NCBI GenBank assembly: GCA_019117325.1
Contig: DWZY01000128.1
Coordinates: 1-9,733 of the forward strand
Source of the DNA: Candidatus Brevibacterium intestinigallinarum
GTDB taxonomy: Bacteria > Actinomycetota > Actinomycetes > Actinomycetales > Brevibacteriaceae
DNA length: 9,733 bases
Direction: 5' to 3'
The translations under genes and the position numbers were made by a program. Positions 1 to 6,043 of the stretch are shown piece after piece; position 1 is the stretch's first letter, and each line of letters opens with the position of its first letter. The notes beneath the pieces were generated by a model. That model worked only from the letters and a program-made list of their open reading frames with translations. It made no database searches and was not told the DNA's origin.

Positions 1-763
1 CGTCCGCCGCGCCCACCTCGGCCAGCCATGCGCCCAGGTCGAAGTCGCCGGCGGTCTCCGCGGCCTCGGCGGGGGTCATGCGGTTGTAGGTCTTCTGCGC
101 GTCGCGGGTCTCCACGACGTCCCAGTGGCGACCAGCCAGACGCGTCTCGAAGTCGAAGACGGCGCGAGCGATCTGCTGGGCATCGCGGTCCGTCCGCCGG
201 TCCAGGCCGGTGAGGGCCGCGAACCGTGCGAGGTGGGCGACGTACTCGTCGCGGACCGCCGCGTGCTGGTCCTCGCGGTAGTAGGACTCGTCCGGCAGGC
301 CCAGCCCGCTCTGGTGGACGTAGAGGACGTACGTGTCCGGATCCTTCGCGTCCGCGGACACATAGGCGCCCAGGGCGCCGGGGCCGCCGGAGCGCTCCAG
401 CTTCGCCAGGACGCGGACCAGCTCCTGGTGGTCGGCCGCAGCGGCGATCGCGTCGAGGTCGGCGTCGAGCGGCGAGAGGCCCAGTGCCTCGACGCGATCC
501 TCGTCCATGAAGGACGCGTAGAGGTCCGCGACCTTCTGCGCCTCCTCGCCGTCCTGCTGGCCCGCGTGGGTGATGATGTCGCGGACCTTCTCCTCCGCCG
601 TGTCGAACAGGCGGCGGATGACGCCGTCGGCGGCACGGTCGTCCGGGATGACGTGCGAGTCGATCCACTCGCCGTTGACGTGGAGGTAGAGGTCGTCCTG
701 GGGGCGGATCGCGGTGGAGTCCTGCGGGGCCTGGCCGGCGTCGGCGCTGTGCTGGGTTGTCAT
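1..763 (-). CDS. pepO: M13 family (PepO/neprilysin-like) zinc metallopeptidase, N-terminal part
   Basis: This is the first 254 codons of an M13 endopeptidase; the reading frame is open to the window edge. M13 enzymes are usually about 630-690 residues, so more than half, including the HExxH zinc motif and the NAxY substrate motif, lies outside and catalysis cannot be checked. The family signature is clear near the N-terminus: RPQDDLYLHVNGEW at residues 20-33. It is followed by the helical N-terminal domain, YVLYVHQSGLGLPDESYY at about 145-162 and KTYNRMT at 224-230, all typical of bacterial PepO. There is no signal peptide or membrane segment at the N-terminus, so it should be a cytoplasmic oligopeptidase, as for many actinobacterial M13 proteins. 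The start is the ATG at 763, six bases after a TAGTGT box. The gene is divergent from copC. Family assignment is firm; substrate preference is unknown. Confidence 0.95.
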   Translation of the reverse strand, partial: MTTQHSADAGQAPQDSTAIRPQDDLYLHVNGEWIDSHVIPDDRAADGVIRRLFDTAEEKVRDIITHAGQQDGEEAQKVADLYASFMDEDRVEALGLSPLDADLDAIAAAADHQELVRVLAKLERSGGPGALGAYVSADAKDPDTYVLYVHQSGLGLPDESYYREDQHAAVRDEYVAHLARFAALTGLDRRTDRDAQQIARAVFDFETRLAGRHWDVVETRDAQKTYNRMTPAEAAETAGDFDLGAWLAEVGAAD

Positions 764-769
764 GCCCCC

Positions 770-775
770 ACACTA
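770..775 (-). promoter_or_regulatory. Probable -10 box of the M13 peptidase gene (leaderless start)
   Basis: On the minus strand the hexamer TAGTGT matches the actinobacterial -10 pattern TAnnnT. Exactly six bases separate it from the ATG at 763, so transcription would begin at or next to the start codon. No good -35 box is visible, and there is no correctly placed Shine-Dalgarno sequence: the G-run GGGGG sits only one base from the ATG. A leaderless mRNA is therefore inferred. Confidence 0.5.
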
Positions 776-816
776 GGAGGAGACGGGCCCGGGATGAAGT
801 TCCCAGGCGCGTCGGG

Positions 817-822
817 GATAAT
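817..822 (+). promoter_or_regulatory. Probable -10 box of copC
   Basis: GATAAT matches TATAAT at five of six positions and is the most AT-rich point of the 123-bp divergent gap. The region 16-18 bp upstream carries no good -35 hexamer. Transcription from here would start near 829, giving a leader of about 58 nt that begins almost directly with the hairpin at 831-858. Confidence 0.45.
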
Positions 823-830
823 CGACGGGT

Positions 831-858
831 GTCCGGCGCACCACTGTGCGCTCCGGAC
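831..858 (+). other. Hairpin in the 5' leader of copC
   Basis: The arm GTCCGGCGCAC at 831-841 pairs with GTGCG...CCGGAC at 846-858, leaving a two-base bulge (CT) and the four-base loop CACT. That is eleven GC-rich base pairs just downstream of the predicted transcription start and about 18 bases before the ribosome binding site. No U-run follows, so it does not look like an intrinsic terminator. It could stabilise the 5' end or act in regulation. The structure is seen directly; the role is not known. Confidence 0.5.
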
Positions 859-875
859 GGACAGACGTTCATCCT

Positions 876-883
876 GAGGAGGA
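876..883 (+). promoter_or_regulatory. Ribosome binding site of copC
   Basis: GAGGAGGA ends three bases before the GTG at 887 and decides that start. Most other genes in this window lack such a site. Confidence 0.8.
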
Positions 884-886
884 ATC

Positions 887-1558
887 GTGTCCCTGCGCTC
901 TCGCACTCTCGCCCTGGCCGTGGCCGGGCTGCTCATGCTGTTCGGCCTCGTCATGGGGCAGGCGGCACAGGCCCATGACCAGCTGGTCGGCTCGAATCCG
1001 GAGGACGGGGCGGAGCTCGATGAGCAGCCGGAGTGGATCGAGATGGACTTCAGCGGCGAGATCCAGGACGTCGGCACGGAGGTCCAGGTGCTCAAGGACG
1101 GCGGGGACGATGTCTCCGCCGGCGAGGTGACGGTCGAGGGCACGCAGGTGTCCTCCGCACTGCCGGATGACCTGACGCCCGGCACCTACACGGTCCAGTG
1201 GCGCGTCGTGTCCTCCGACGGCCACCCGATCTCCGGCGAGTTCGACTTCACGCTCACCGACGCCGTGGGCGCTGGCCAGGAGGGCGGCGACGAGGCCGCT
1301 GAGGGCGAGGACGAGGGTGCTGCCGAGCTGGGCGGCGCAGCCGTCGACCAGCCCGAGGAGGGCGCCCAGGAGCAGGGTGCGCTGAGCGAGGACGCGAGCT
1401 CGTCGGGCATGTCCACCCCCATGATGATCCTGCTGGGCGTGGGCGGACTGGCGATCGTCGTCCTCGTCGTCATGCTGCTGACCCGCAAGCAGAAGGGCCT
1501 GCCCGGCACCCCCGGCAACCCGGAGACCTCCCAGAAGCCGGAGTCCGACAAGTCGTGA
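887..1558 (+). CDS. copC: CopC-domain copper-binding protein, secreted and membrane-anchored
   Basis: This 223-residue protein should bind copper outside the cell membrane. Residues 1-29 form a signal peptide with a hydrophobic core at about 8-24, ending in AQA, so the mature protein starts with His30. CopC proteins bind Cu(II) through an N-terminal histidine brace plus an Asp and His from a DGH motif; here these are His30, Asp111 and His113 in SSDGHP. The spacing from His30 fits the family closely. The CopC beta-sandwich covers about 30-125. An acidic Ala/Gly/Glu linker (about 128-172) leads to one membrane helix (about 178-199) and a short Lys-rich cytoplasmic tail. This layout is common in Gram-positive CopC/YobA-like proteins. 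It starts with GTG behind a strong ribosome binding site. No copD-type permease gene follows; the next gene is convergent. The copper-site assignment is strong; the physiological role (resistance, supply or buffering) is open. Confidence 0.93.
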   Translation: MSLRSRTLALAVAGLLMLFGLVMGQAAQAHDQLVGSNPEDGAELDEQPEWIEMDFSGEIQDVGTEVQVLKDGGDDVSAGEVTVEGTQVSSALPDDLTPGTYTVQWRVVSSDGHPISGEFDFTLTDAVGAGQEGGDEAAEGEDEGAAELGGAAVDQPEEGAQEQGALSEDASSSGMSTPMMILLGVGGLAIVVLVVMLLTRKQKGLPGTPGNPETSQKPESDKS

Positions 1559-1565
1559 CGCCGCG

Positions 1566-1577
1566 CCTCAGCTGAGG
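1566..1577. other. 12-bp perfect palindrome just after the copC stop codon
   Basis: CCTCAGCTGAGG reads the same on both strands and lies eight bases after the copC stop. It is too compact to be a normal hairpin and sits just ahead of the main terminator stem. It may be chance or part of 3'-end processing. Confidence 0.3.
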
Positions 1578-1588
1578 CCGGACAGGCA

Positions 1589-1620
1589 GATGCCCGCGAA
1601 GCGTTCGCTTCGCGGGCATC
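1589..1620. terminator. Strong hairpin terminator between convergent copC and glxK
   Basis: Positions 1589-1603 (GATGCCCGCGAAGCG) pair perfectly with 1606-1620, giving a 15-bp stem around a two-base gap. It stands 30 bases after the copC stop and about 80 bases after the glxK stop, so it can serve both directions. The plus-strand tail GTCGTCTCT has only scattered Ts. That is usual in high-GC actinobacteria, where terminators often lack a clean U-run. Confidence 0.8.
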
Positions 1621-1655
1621 GTCGTCTCTGGGCTGAGGAGCCGGATGCTCGGGTG

Positions 1656-1670
1656 CAGCCGACCCGGCTG
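1656..1670. terminator. Small accessory hairpin downstream of glxK
   Basis: CAGCCG at 1656-1661 pairs with CGGCTG at 1665-1670 around the loop ACC. In the glxK direction it comes 29 bases after the stop codon and before the stronger stem at 1589-1620, so it may be a first stem of a tandem terminator. The stem is only six base pairs and no U-run follows. Confidence 0.35.
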
Positions 1671-1699
1671 ACGAGGAGCTCGCGCAGTCGGTGCGCGCC

Positions 1700-2836
1700 T
1701 CAGCCCTGCAGCTGCTCCGCCAGGCGCGCACCGGCCTGCTCGACGACCGGGGCGGGATCCGCCAGGCACGCCTCGACCGGCGCCAGGTCGCGCAGCTCGA
1801 TGATGCCGGTGACGCCGGGAGCATCCTCGGCCGTGAGCTCCGCGGCCCCGCACACCACCCAGACGGGCAGGCCCGCCGCCTGCGCGCGGTCGATGACCTC
1901 GCCGGGTCCCTTCCCGTGCAGGGTCTGCCGGTCGAAGCGGCCCTCGCCCGTGACGACGACGTCCGCCGCCTCCAGTGCGTCTGCGAAGCCGACGATCTCC
2001 ATGATGTAGTCGGCGCCCGGGCGCATCTGCGCGCCCAGCACGACGAGCGCGCCGAACCCGGTGCCTCCGGCCGCGCCCGCGCCAGCGGTGACGGCGAGAT
2101 CCTCGACCGTCGTGCCCTCGGCCAGGCGGCTGCTCAGTCCCACGGCCTCGGCCAGCCGGTCGCGGAAGTGGGTGAGTGCGCGGTCCAGGAGTGCGACCTC
2201 GGTGGGCTGTGCCCCCTTCTGCGGACCGTAGACGGCGGCCGCTCCCACGTCGCCCAGCAGGGGGTTGTCGACGTCGCTGGCGAGGATCACCTGCGCGTCG
2301 CGCAGACGGGAGTCGACGCCGGTCAGGTCGATGCGGTCGATCTCGAGCAGACCCAGCCCACCGGGCGGCACCGGCTGCCCGGCGTCGTTGAGCAGCCGTG
2401 CGCCCAGCGCGGTGAGCATTCCGGCCCCGCCGTCCGTCGACGATGAGCCGCCCACCGCCAGGACGATCCGGGTGCAGCCGGCGTCCAGCGCGTGCGTGAT
2501 GAGCTCGCCCGTCCCGTGCGTGCCGGCGTTGAGCGCGGAGTCGCGGGTGGGAGTGACGAGGGCGATGCCCGAGGCCTCGGCCAGCTCGACGAGGGCGGTG
2601 TCACCGGAGCGCGCCCACGTCGCCGTGACCGGCTGTCCCAGCGGGCCCGCGACCGTCGCGGTGCGGGGCTCGAAGCCGGCGGCCAGTGCGGCGGCGACCG
2701 TGCCGTCGCCGCCGTCGGCGATCGGGACGGACGCGACGGTGTGGCCGGAGTCCGTGAGAGCGGGGCTCAGTGCGGTCGCGACCTGGGCGGAGGTGAGTGT
2801 GCCCTTGAACTTGTCGCAGGCCAGGAGGATGTGCAT
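1700..2836 (-). CDS. glxK: Glycerate kinase (GlxK/GarK family)
   Basis: The enzyme phosphorylates D-glycerate with ATP, feeding glyoxylate, glucarate or serine breakdown into lower glycolysis. It is cytoplasmic. At 378 residues it has the normal family length. Conserved blocks appear in order: CDKFKGTLTS at 7-16, PIADGGDGT at 38-46, VGGSSSTDGGAGM at 128-140, SDVDNPLLG at 187-195, GAAGGTGFG at 254-262 and TGEGRFDRQTLHGKGPGEV at 296-314. The start is the ATG at 2836, giving MHILLACDKFKG, the expected N-terminus. The frame stays open 43 codons further upstream, but that extension has no family similarity. Whether the product is 2- or 3-phosphoglycerate cannot be decided here. The gene is followed by the convergent copC terminator. 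Its own upstream region has a -10-like box and a pair of similar 20-bp elements, so it is probably transcribed separately from the MFS gene 231 bp upstream. Confidence 0.95.
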   Translation of the reverse strand: MHILLACDKFKGTLTSAQVATALSPALTDSGHTVASVPIADGGDGTVAAALAAGFEPRTATVAGPLGQPVTATWARSGDTALVELAEASGIALVTPTRDSALNAGTHGTGELITHALDAGCTRIVLAVGGSSSTDGGAGMLTALGARLLNDAGQPVPPGGLGLLEIDRIDLTGVDSRLRDAQVILASDVDNPLLGDVGAAAVYGPQKGAQPTEVALLDRALTHFRDRLAEAVGLSSRLAEGTTVEDLAVTAGAGAAGGTGFGALVVLGAQMRPGADYIMEIVGFADALEAADVVVTGEGRFDRQTLHGKGPGEVIDRAQAAGLPVWVVCGAAELTAEDAPGVTGIIELRDLAPVEACLADPAPVVEQAGARLAEQLQG

Positions 2837-2843
2837 GCGCACC

Positions 2844-2849
2844 ACCCTA
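2844..2849 (-). promoter_or_regulatory. Possible -10 box of glxK
   Basis: TAGGGT on the minus strand lies seven bases before the ATG at 2836, the right place for leaderless transcription. The same bases include AGGGTGG, which could instead be a Shine-Dalgarno sequence with five bases of spacing. Sequence alone does not decide between the two readings. Confidence 0.4.
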
Positions 2850-2920
2850 GCGGGACAGGAGGGGCGGACCGTGTCGCACGACGCTGTGGCACGGGTGGCC
2901 CGGGCGCGGAACGCGCCGGT

Positions 2921-2963
2921 GACGTTTCGCCATGACGGCCACACATGTTTCAGCGTGACCGCC
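2921..2963 (-). repeat. Pair of similar 20-bp elements upstream of glxK
   Basis: The plus-strand segments 2921-2940 and 2944-2963 match at 14 of 20 positions with a period of 23 bp; the shared core is GTTTC-n4-TGAC-n-GCC. They lie 84-127 bp upstream of the glxK start, on the same helix face within about two turns. This is how binding sites for a dimeric or tandem regulator are often arranged. The GAAAC half-site recalls LacI-type operators, but the elements are not full palindromes. Function is inferred. Confidence 0.35.
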
Positions 2964-3043
2964 ACGGTGGACTCAGTGTAGCGGAGGATCCGCGCTCTGT
3001 CCCCCTGGCGCAGAAGCGCCGTTCATGCAGGTGAGACGGCCGC

Positions 3044-3059
3044 CCGCGGATGGCCGCGG
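3044..3059 (-). terminator. Weak hairpin after the MFS permease gene
   Basis: CCGCGG at 3044-3049 and CCGCGG at 3054-3059 can form a six-base-pair stem with a four-base loop, starting eight bases after the MFS stop codon. No U-run follows on the minus strand. A second short stem, GGCGC-AGAA-GCGCC, lies at 3007-3020. Either could end the pgm-MFS transcript; the evidence is modest. Confidence 0.35.
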
Positions 3060-3067
3060 AGGTGAGG

Positions 3068-4306
3068 TCAGGGCTGCTGCGCGGTGTCGATCCGCTCGCG
3101 GCGCGGACGGTGCGGAGTGACGGTGCGGGCGGGGTCCATCGCTCGCAGTCCTGCGGCGGAGATGACCAGCGCCGCCGTCGCGCAGAGGGCGACGATCCAG
3201 ATCGCCTCGTGCGCGCCCAGTCGCTCGATGACGGTGCCGGCCGCGGCGGATCCGATCGCGACGCCGAAGCCCAGGGCGGTCGAGATCCACGCGAGGGCCT
3301 CCGTGAGCCGCTCGGGCGGCGCGAGCGTCTGGATGACGGAGCTGACCGCGATGAGGCTGGGCGCGATGCCGACGCCCACGACGAAGAGCAGCAGCGCGAA
3401 GAGGACCATGTCGTTCGCCAGCAGGAGCAGCCACGTCCCGGCCGTGAGGATGACCAGCATGAGCGGGAAGCGGAAGCGGGCGGCCAGCCGCCAGTCCGCC
3501 GCCCCGTACACGGCACCGGCCACCAGCGATCCCGCTGCCAGGGCGCTCAGGGCGATGCCCGCGAAGGCCTTGGCCCCCTGCGCATCGCCGAATCCCACGG
3601 CGATGACGTCGATCGCGCCGAAGACGACGCCCAGGAACACCTGGCAGATGATGGCGATGAAGATGCCCGGGTGCGTGAGCACGCGGCCGGAGCGGTCGCT
3701 GGACCGCCCGCGCGGGGCGGGCTCCGTCGCCTTCTGCGGGTAGAACAGCAGGGCGCCCACGAGTGTGGCCAGGCCGGAGATGAGCACGCCGGCCGGTGCG
3801 ATCCACAGGGTCGCCAGTGCGGTCACGAGGACGGGGCCGGACACGAAGAGGATCTCGTCCGCCACCGCCTCCCAGCTGAAGGCGGTGTCCAGCTGCCGCG
3901 AGTTCTTGACGATCGCGTTCCAGCGGGCGCGGACCAGCGAGCCCAGGCTGCCCACCGAGGCCCCGGCCAGGCCCGCGCTCAGGAAGACGGTGCCCACCCA
4001 CCAGTCGAGGAGGACGGACAGGAGCAGCCCCACGAGGGCGACGAGGTGGATGCAGACGACGGGCACCATGATCCGGGCCTGCCCGTGCGCGTCCACCAGG
4101 CGGGCGATGAGCGGATTCGTCATCGCCTGGACGACCATGAAGACGCTCGTGACGAGGCCTGCCGTCTCGTACGACCCGGTCTCGCCCTGGATGAAGAGCA
4201 CGATGCCGATCCCCAGCACCGCGATCGGCAGCCGGGCGACCAGCCCGGCGAGGGAGAATCTGAGCGCTCCGGGCAGCGCGAAGATCTCCGAGTACGTCCG
4301 CAGCAT
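3068..4306 (-). CDS. Major facilitator superfamily permease, substrate unknown
   Basis: This 412-residue protein has about twelve hydrophobic segments and the usual MFS length, so it should be an inner-membrane secondary transporter. Helices are visible at about 15-40, 46-68, 78-100, 103-125, 148-170 and 171-190. A charged central loop (about 191-212) follows, then helices at about 213-238, 246-270, 279-297, 298-328, 335-360 and 367-390. The loop between helices 2 and 3 reads RLVDAHGQARIM (69-80), a variant of MFS motif A (Gx3Dx2Gx2). The Lys/Arg-rich tail from 391 is cytoplasmic. The ATG at 4306 gives a natural start just before the first helix; the same frame runs on into pgm sequence but without permease content. 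It sits 22 bases after pgm and is probably co-transcribed with it. Sugar import and small-molecule efflux are both possible; nothing in the sequence decides. Confidence 0.88.
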   Translation of the reverse strand: MLRTYSEIFALPGALRFSLAGLVARLPIAVLGIGIVLFIQGETGSYETAGLVTSVFMVVQAMTNPLIARLVDAHGQARIMVPVVCIHLVALVGLLLSVLLDWWVGTVFLSAGLAGASVGSLGSLVRARWNAIVKNSRQLDTAFSWEAVADEILFVSGPVLVTALATLWIAPAGVLISGLATLVGALLFYPQKATEPAPRGRSSDRSGRVLTHPGIFIAIICQVFLGVVFGAIDVIAVGFGDAQGAKAFAGIALSALAAGSLVAGAVYGAADWRLAARFRFPLMLVILTAGTWLLLLANDMVLFALLLFVVGVGIAPSLIAVSSVIQTLAPPERLTEALAWISTALGFGVAIGSAAAGTVIERLGAHEAIWIVALCATAALVISAAGLRAMDPARTVTPHRPRRERIDTAQQP

Positions 4307-4313
4307 GAGGCCG

Positions 4314-4319
4314 ATCCTA
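4314..4319 (-). promoter_or_regulatory. TAGGAT element ahead of the MFS permease gene: -10 box or ribosome binding site
   Basis: TAGGAT lies seven bases before the ATG at 4306, inside the 22-base gap after pgm. It fits TAnnnT at the leaderless distance, but its AGGA could equally be a Shine-Dalgarno core eight bases from the start. Since no -35 box is seen in the end of pgm, the ribosome-binding reading within a pgm-MFS operon is at least as likely. Confidence 0.35.
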
Positions 4320-4328
4320 CGGCGCGCG

Positions 4329-5969
4329 TCAGGCCAGGGCCGCGTCGACGATCGCGCGGGCCTCCTCCTGCACCTGCGTGAGGTGCTCGGCACCGCGGAA
4401 GGACTCGGCGTAGATCTTGAAGACGTCCTCGGTGCCGGACGGGCGGGCCGCGAACCACGCGTGCTCGGTGCGGACCACCAGTCCGCCGATCGCCGCGCCG
4501 TTGCCGGGGGCCTCGGTGAGGACCTCCGTGATGTCATCGCCGGCCAGCTGGGTGCTCGGCACATCCTGCGCGCTGAGCTCCTTGAGTGCGGCCTTCTGCG
4601 CGGGCGTGGCCGGGGCATCGATCCGGGCGTAGGCGGTCGTGCCGTGGGCCTGGGCGAGCTCCTCGTACCTCTGAGACGGGGACTTCCCCGTGACGGCCAG
4701 GATCTCTGCGGCCAGCAGGCCCATGATGATCCCGTCCTTGTCCGTCGACCACGTGCTGCCGTCGCTGCGCAGGAACGAGGCGCCGGCGGACTCCTCGCCG
4801 CCGAAGGCGAGGGAGCCGTCCAGCAGTCCGTCGACGAACCACTTGAAGCCCACCGGCACCTCGTCGAGCTCACGGCCCGCCGCCGCGACGACGCGGTCGA
4901 TGAGCGCGGAGCTCACGATCGTCTTGCCGACCCGGGCTGCGGCCGGCCACTCGGGCCGATGGGTCAGCAGGTGATCGATCGCGACGGCCAGGAAGTGGTT
5001 GGGGTCCATGAGGCCCGCGTCCGGGGTGACGATCCCGTGCCGGTCCGCGTCCGCGTCGTTGCCCAGCGCCAGGTCGTAGTCGTCCCGTGCCGCGACGAGG
5101 GAGGCCATCGCGTGGGGCGACGAGCAGTCCATGCGGATCCGCTCGTCCCAGTCGAGGGTCATGAACGAGAAGGTGGGGTCCACCTCCGGGTTCACGACCG
5201 TGATGTCGAGGTCGTGGGCCTCGCCGATCGCCACCCAGTAGTCGATGGCCGCGCCGCCCAGTGGGTCCGCGCCGATCCGCAGGTTCGCACCCCGGATGGC
5301 ATCGAGGTCGACGACGGAGCCCAGGTCGCTCACGTACGCGTCGAGGAAGTTGAAGTTCGTCGTGTTCTCGAGGTGGTACGCCCGCTGGAACGCGGTGCGC
5401 GGGATCGACTCCCAGCCCCGCTCCAGCAGCTCGTTGGCCCGCTGCTCGATCCACGCGGTGATCGGAGCCTCCGCCGGTCCGCCGTGGGGCGGGTTGTACT
5501 TGATGCCGCCGTCCTCGGGCGGATTGTGGCTGGGGGTGATGATGATGCCGTCGGCGGTGCCGTGCGCGCCCGCGCGCTCCCGGTTGTGGGCGAGGATCGC
5601 GTGGGAGACCGCCGGGGTGGGGGTGAACCCGTCCCGGTCGTCGATCATCGCGGGCACCTGCTGGGCGGCCAGCACCTCCATGACGGTGAGGAAGGCGGGC
5701 TCGGACAGGGCATGGGTGTCGCGACCCACGAAGACGGGCCCCGTGTATCCCCGCTCGCGGCGGTAGTCGACGATCGCCTGCGTCGTTGCGGCGATGTGTG
5801 CCTCGTTGAAGGAGCGACGCAGGCTGGAGCCGCGGTGCCCCGAGGTTCCGAACGCCACTCGCTGCTCTGCGATCGACGGATCCGGGACGAGGTCGTGGTA
5901 GGCATCGAGGAGGTCGGGGATGTCGACGAGGTCGCGGTCCTCCGCCTGCTGGCCTGCTCTGTTCTGCAT
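4329..5969 (-). CDS. pgm: Phosphoglucomutase (alpha-D-glucose phosphate-specific)
   Basis: The enzyme interconverts glucose 1-phosphate and glucose 6-phosphate in the cytoplasm, linking glycolysis to glycogen, trehalose and cell-wall sugar synthesis. At 546 residues it matches the E. coli Pgm type in length and motifs. The substrate loop FGTSGHRG is at 40-47. The phosphoserine loop TPSHNPPEDGG spans 145-155, with Ser147 as the phosphorylated residue. The magnesium loop GNDADADR is at 303-310 (Asp305, Asp307, Asp309). The sugar-specificity loop GGEESAG is at 390-396, and the phosphate-binding RPSGTED is at 509-515. All catalytic elements are present, so it should be active. The start is the ATG at 5969; a GTG two codons upstream is an alternative but would overlap the -10 box. 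No ribosome binding site is seen. The gene leads a likely two-gene unit with the MFS permease downstream. Confidence 0.97.
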   Translation of the reverse strand: MQNRAGQQAEDRDLVDIPDLLDAYHDLVPDPSIAEQRVAFGTSGHRGSSLRRSFNEAHIAATTQAIVDYRRERGYTGPVFVGRDTHALSEPAFLTVMEVLAAQQVPAMIDDRDGFTPTPAVSHAILAHNRERAGAHGTADGIIITPSHNPPEDGGIKYNPPHGGPAEAPITAWIEQRANELLERGWESIPRTAFQRAYHLENTTNFNFLDAYVSDLGSVVDLDAIRGANLRIGADPLGGAAIDYWVAIGEAHDLDITVVNPEVDPTFSFMTLDWDERIRMDCSSPHAMASLVAARDDYDLALGNDADADRHGIVTPDAGLMDPNHFLAVAIDHLLTHRPEWPAAARVGKTIVSSALIDRVVAAAGRELDEVPVGFKWFVDGLLDGSLAFGGEESAGASFLRSDGSTWSTDKDGIIMGLLAAEILAVTGKSPSQRYEELAQAHGTTAYARIDAPATPAQKAALKELSAQDVPSTQLAGDDITEVLTEAPGNGAAIGGLVVRTEHAWFAARPSGTEDVFKIYAESFRGAEHLTQVQEEARAIVDAALA

Positions 5970-5973
5970 GCCC

Positions 5974-5981
5974 ACACTATG
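5974..5981 (-). promoter_or_regulatory. Probable -10 region of pgm (leaderless start)
   Basis: The minus strand reads CATAGTGT followed by GGGC and the ATG. TAGTGT fits TAnnnT four bases before the start; read as CATAGT, the distance is six bases. No Shine-Dalgarno sequence precedes the ATG. The -35 area falls inside the long hairpin at 5985-6034 and has no TTG-type hexamer. Confidence 0.45.
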
Positions 5982-5984
5982 CAC

Positions 5985-6034
5985 AGATCCGGAGGCCACC
6001 GGGGCGAAGTTCTCGCATAGTGGCCTCCGGATCT
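5985..6034 (-). terminator. 15-bp perfect stem-loop between the lipoprotein gene and pgm
   Basis: AGATCCGGAGGCCAC at 5985-5999 pairs perfectly with 6020-6034 around a 20-base loop. The loop holds its own short stem, GCGA (6004-6007) with TCGC (6012-6015). On the minus strand the structure starts nine bases after the lipoprotein stop codon, so it probably ends the rhodanese-lipoprotein transcript. A second inverted repeat, CACTATGC (5975-5982) with GCATAGTG (6015-6022), overlaps both the stem and the pgm -10 box. Confidence 0.65.
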
Positions 6035-6043
6035 TGCGGCGCG

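Noticed and set aside
780..806. GGGAACTT on the minus strand as a -35 box for an ECF (sigma-E type) factor driving the M13 peptidase
   Set aside because: The -35 part matches the sigma-E consensus, but the only CGTCT-like -10 is about 13 bases downstream, too close for known ECF promoters (about 15-18). The TAGTGT box by the start codon is the simpler promoter.
125..877. A 250-codon open frame on the plus strand opposite the M13 peptidase
   Set aside because: It runs through the divergent promoter region and has no ribosome binding site or domain; the minus-strand peptidase explains the coding signal.
2837..2965. An N-terminal extension of glycerate kinase by 43 codons
   Set aside because: The extra residues have no similarity to the family, the ATG at 2836 gives the standard N-terminus, and the upstream stretch contains regulatory-looking repeats.
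3765..6020. A 751-codon open frame on the plus strand opposite pgm and the MFS gene
   Set aside because: It is an antisense shadow: strong GC bias at third codon positions removes stops from the opposite strand. Its translation has no recognisable domain, while the minus strand encodes a complete phosphoglucomutase and permease with all motifs.
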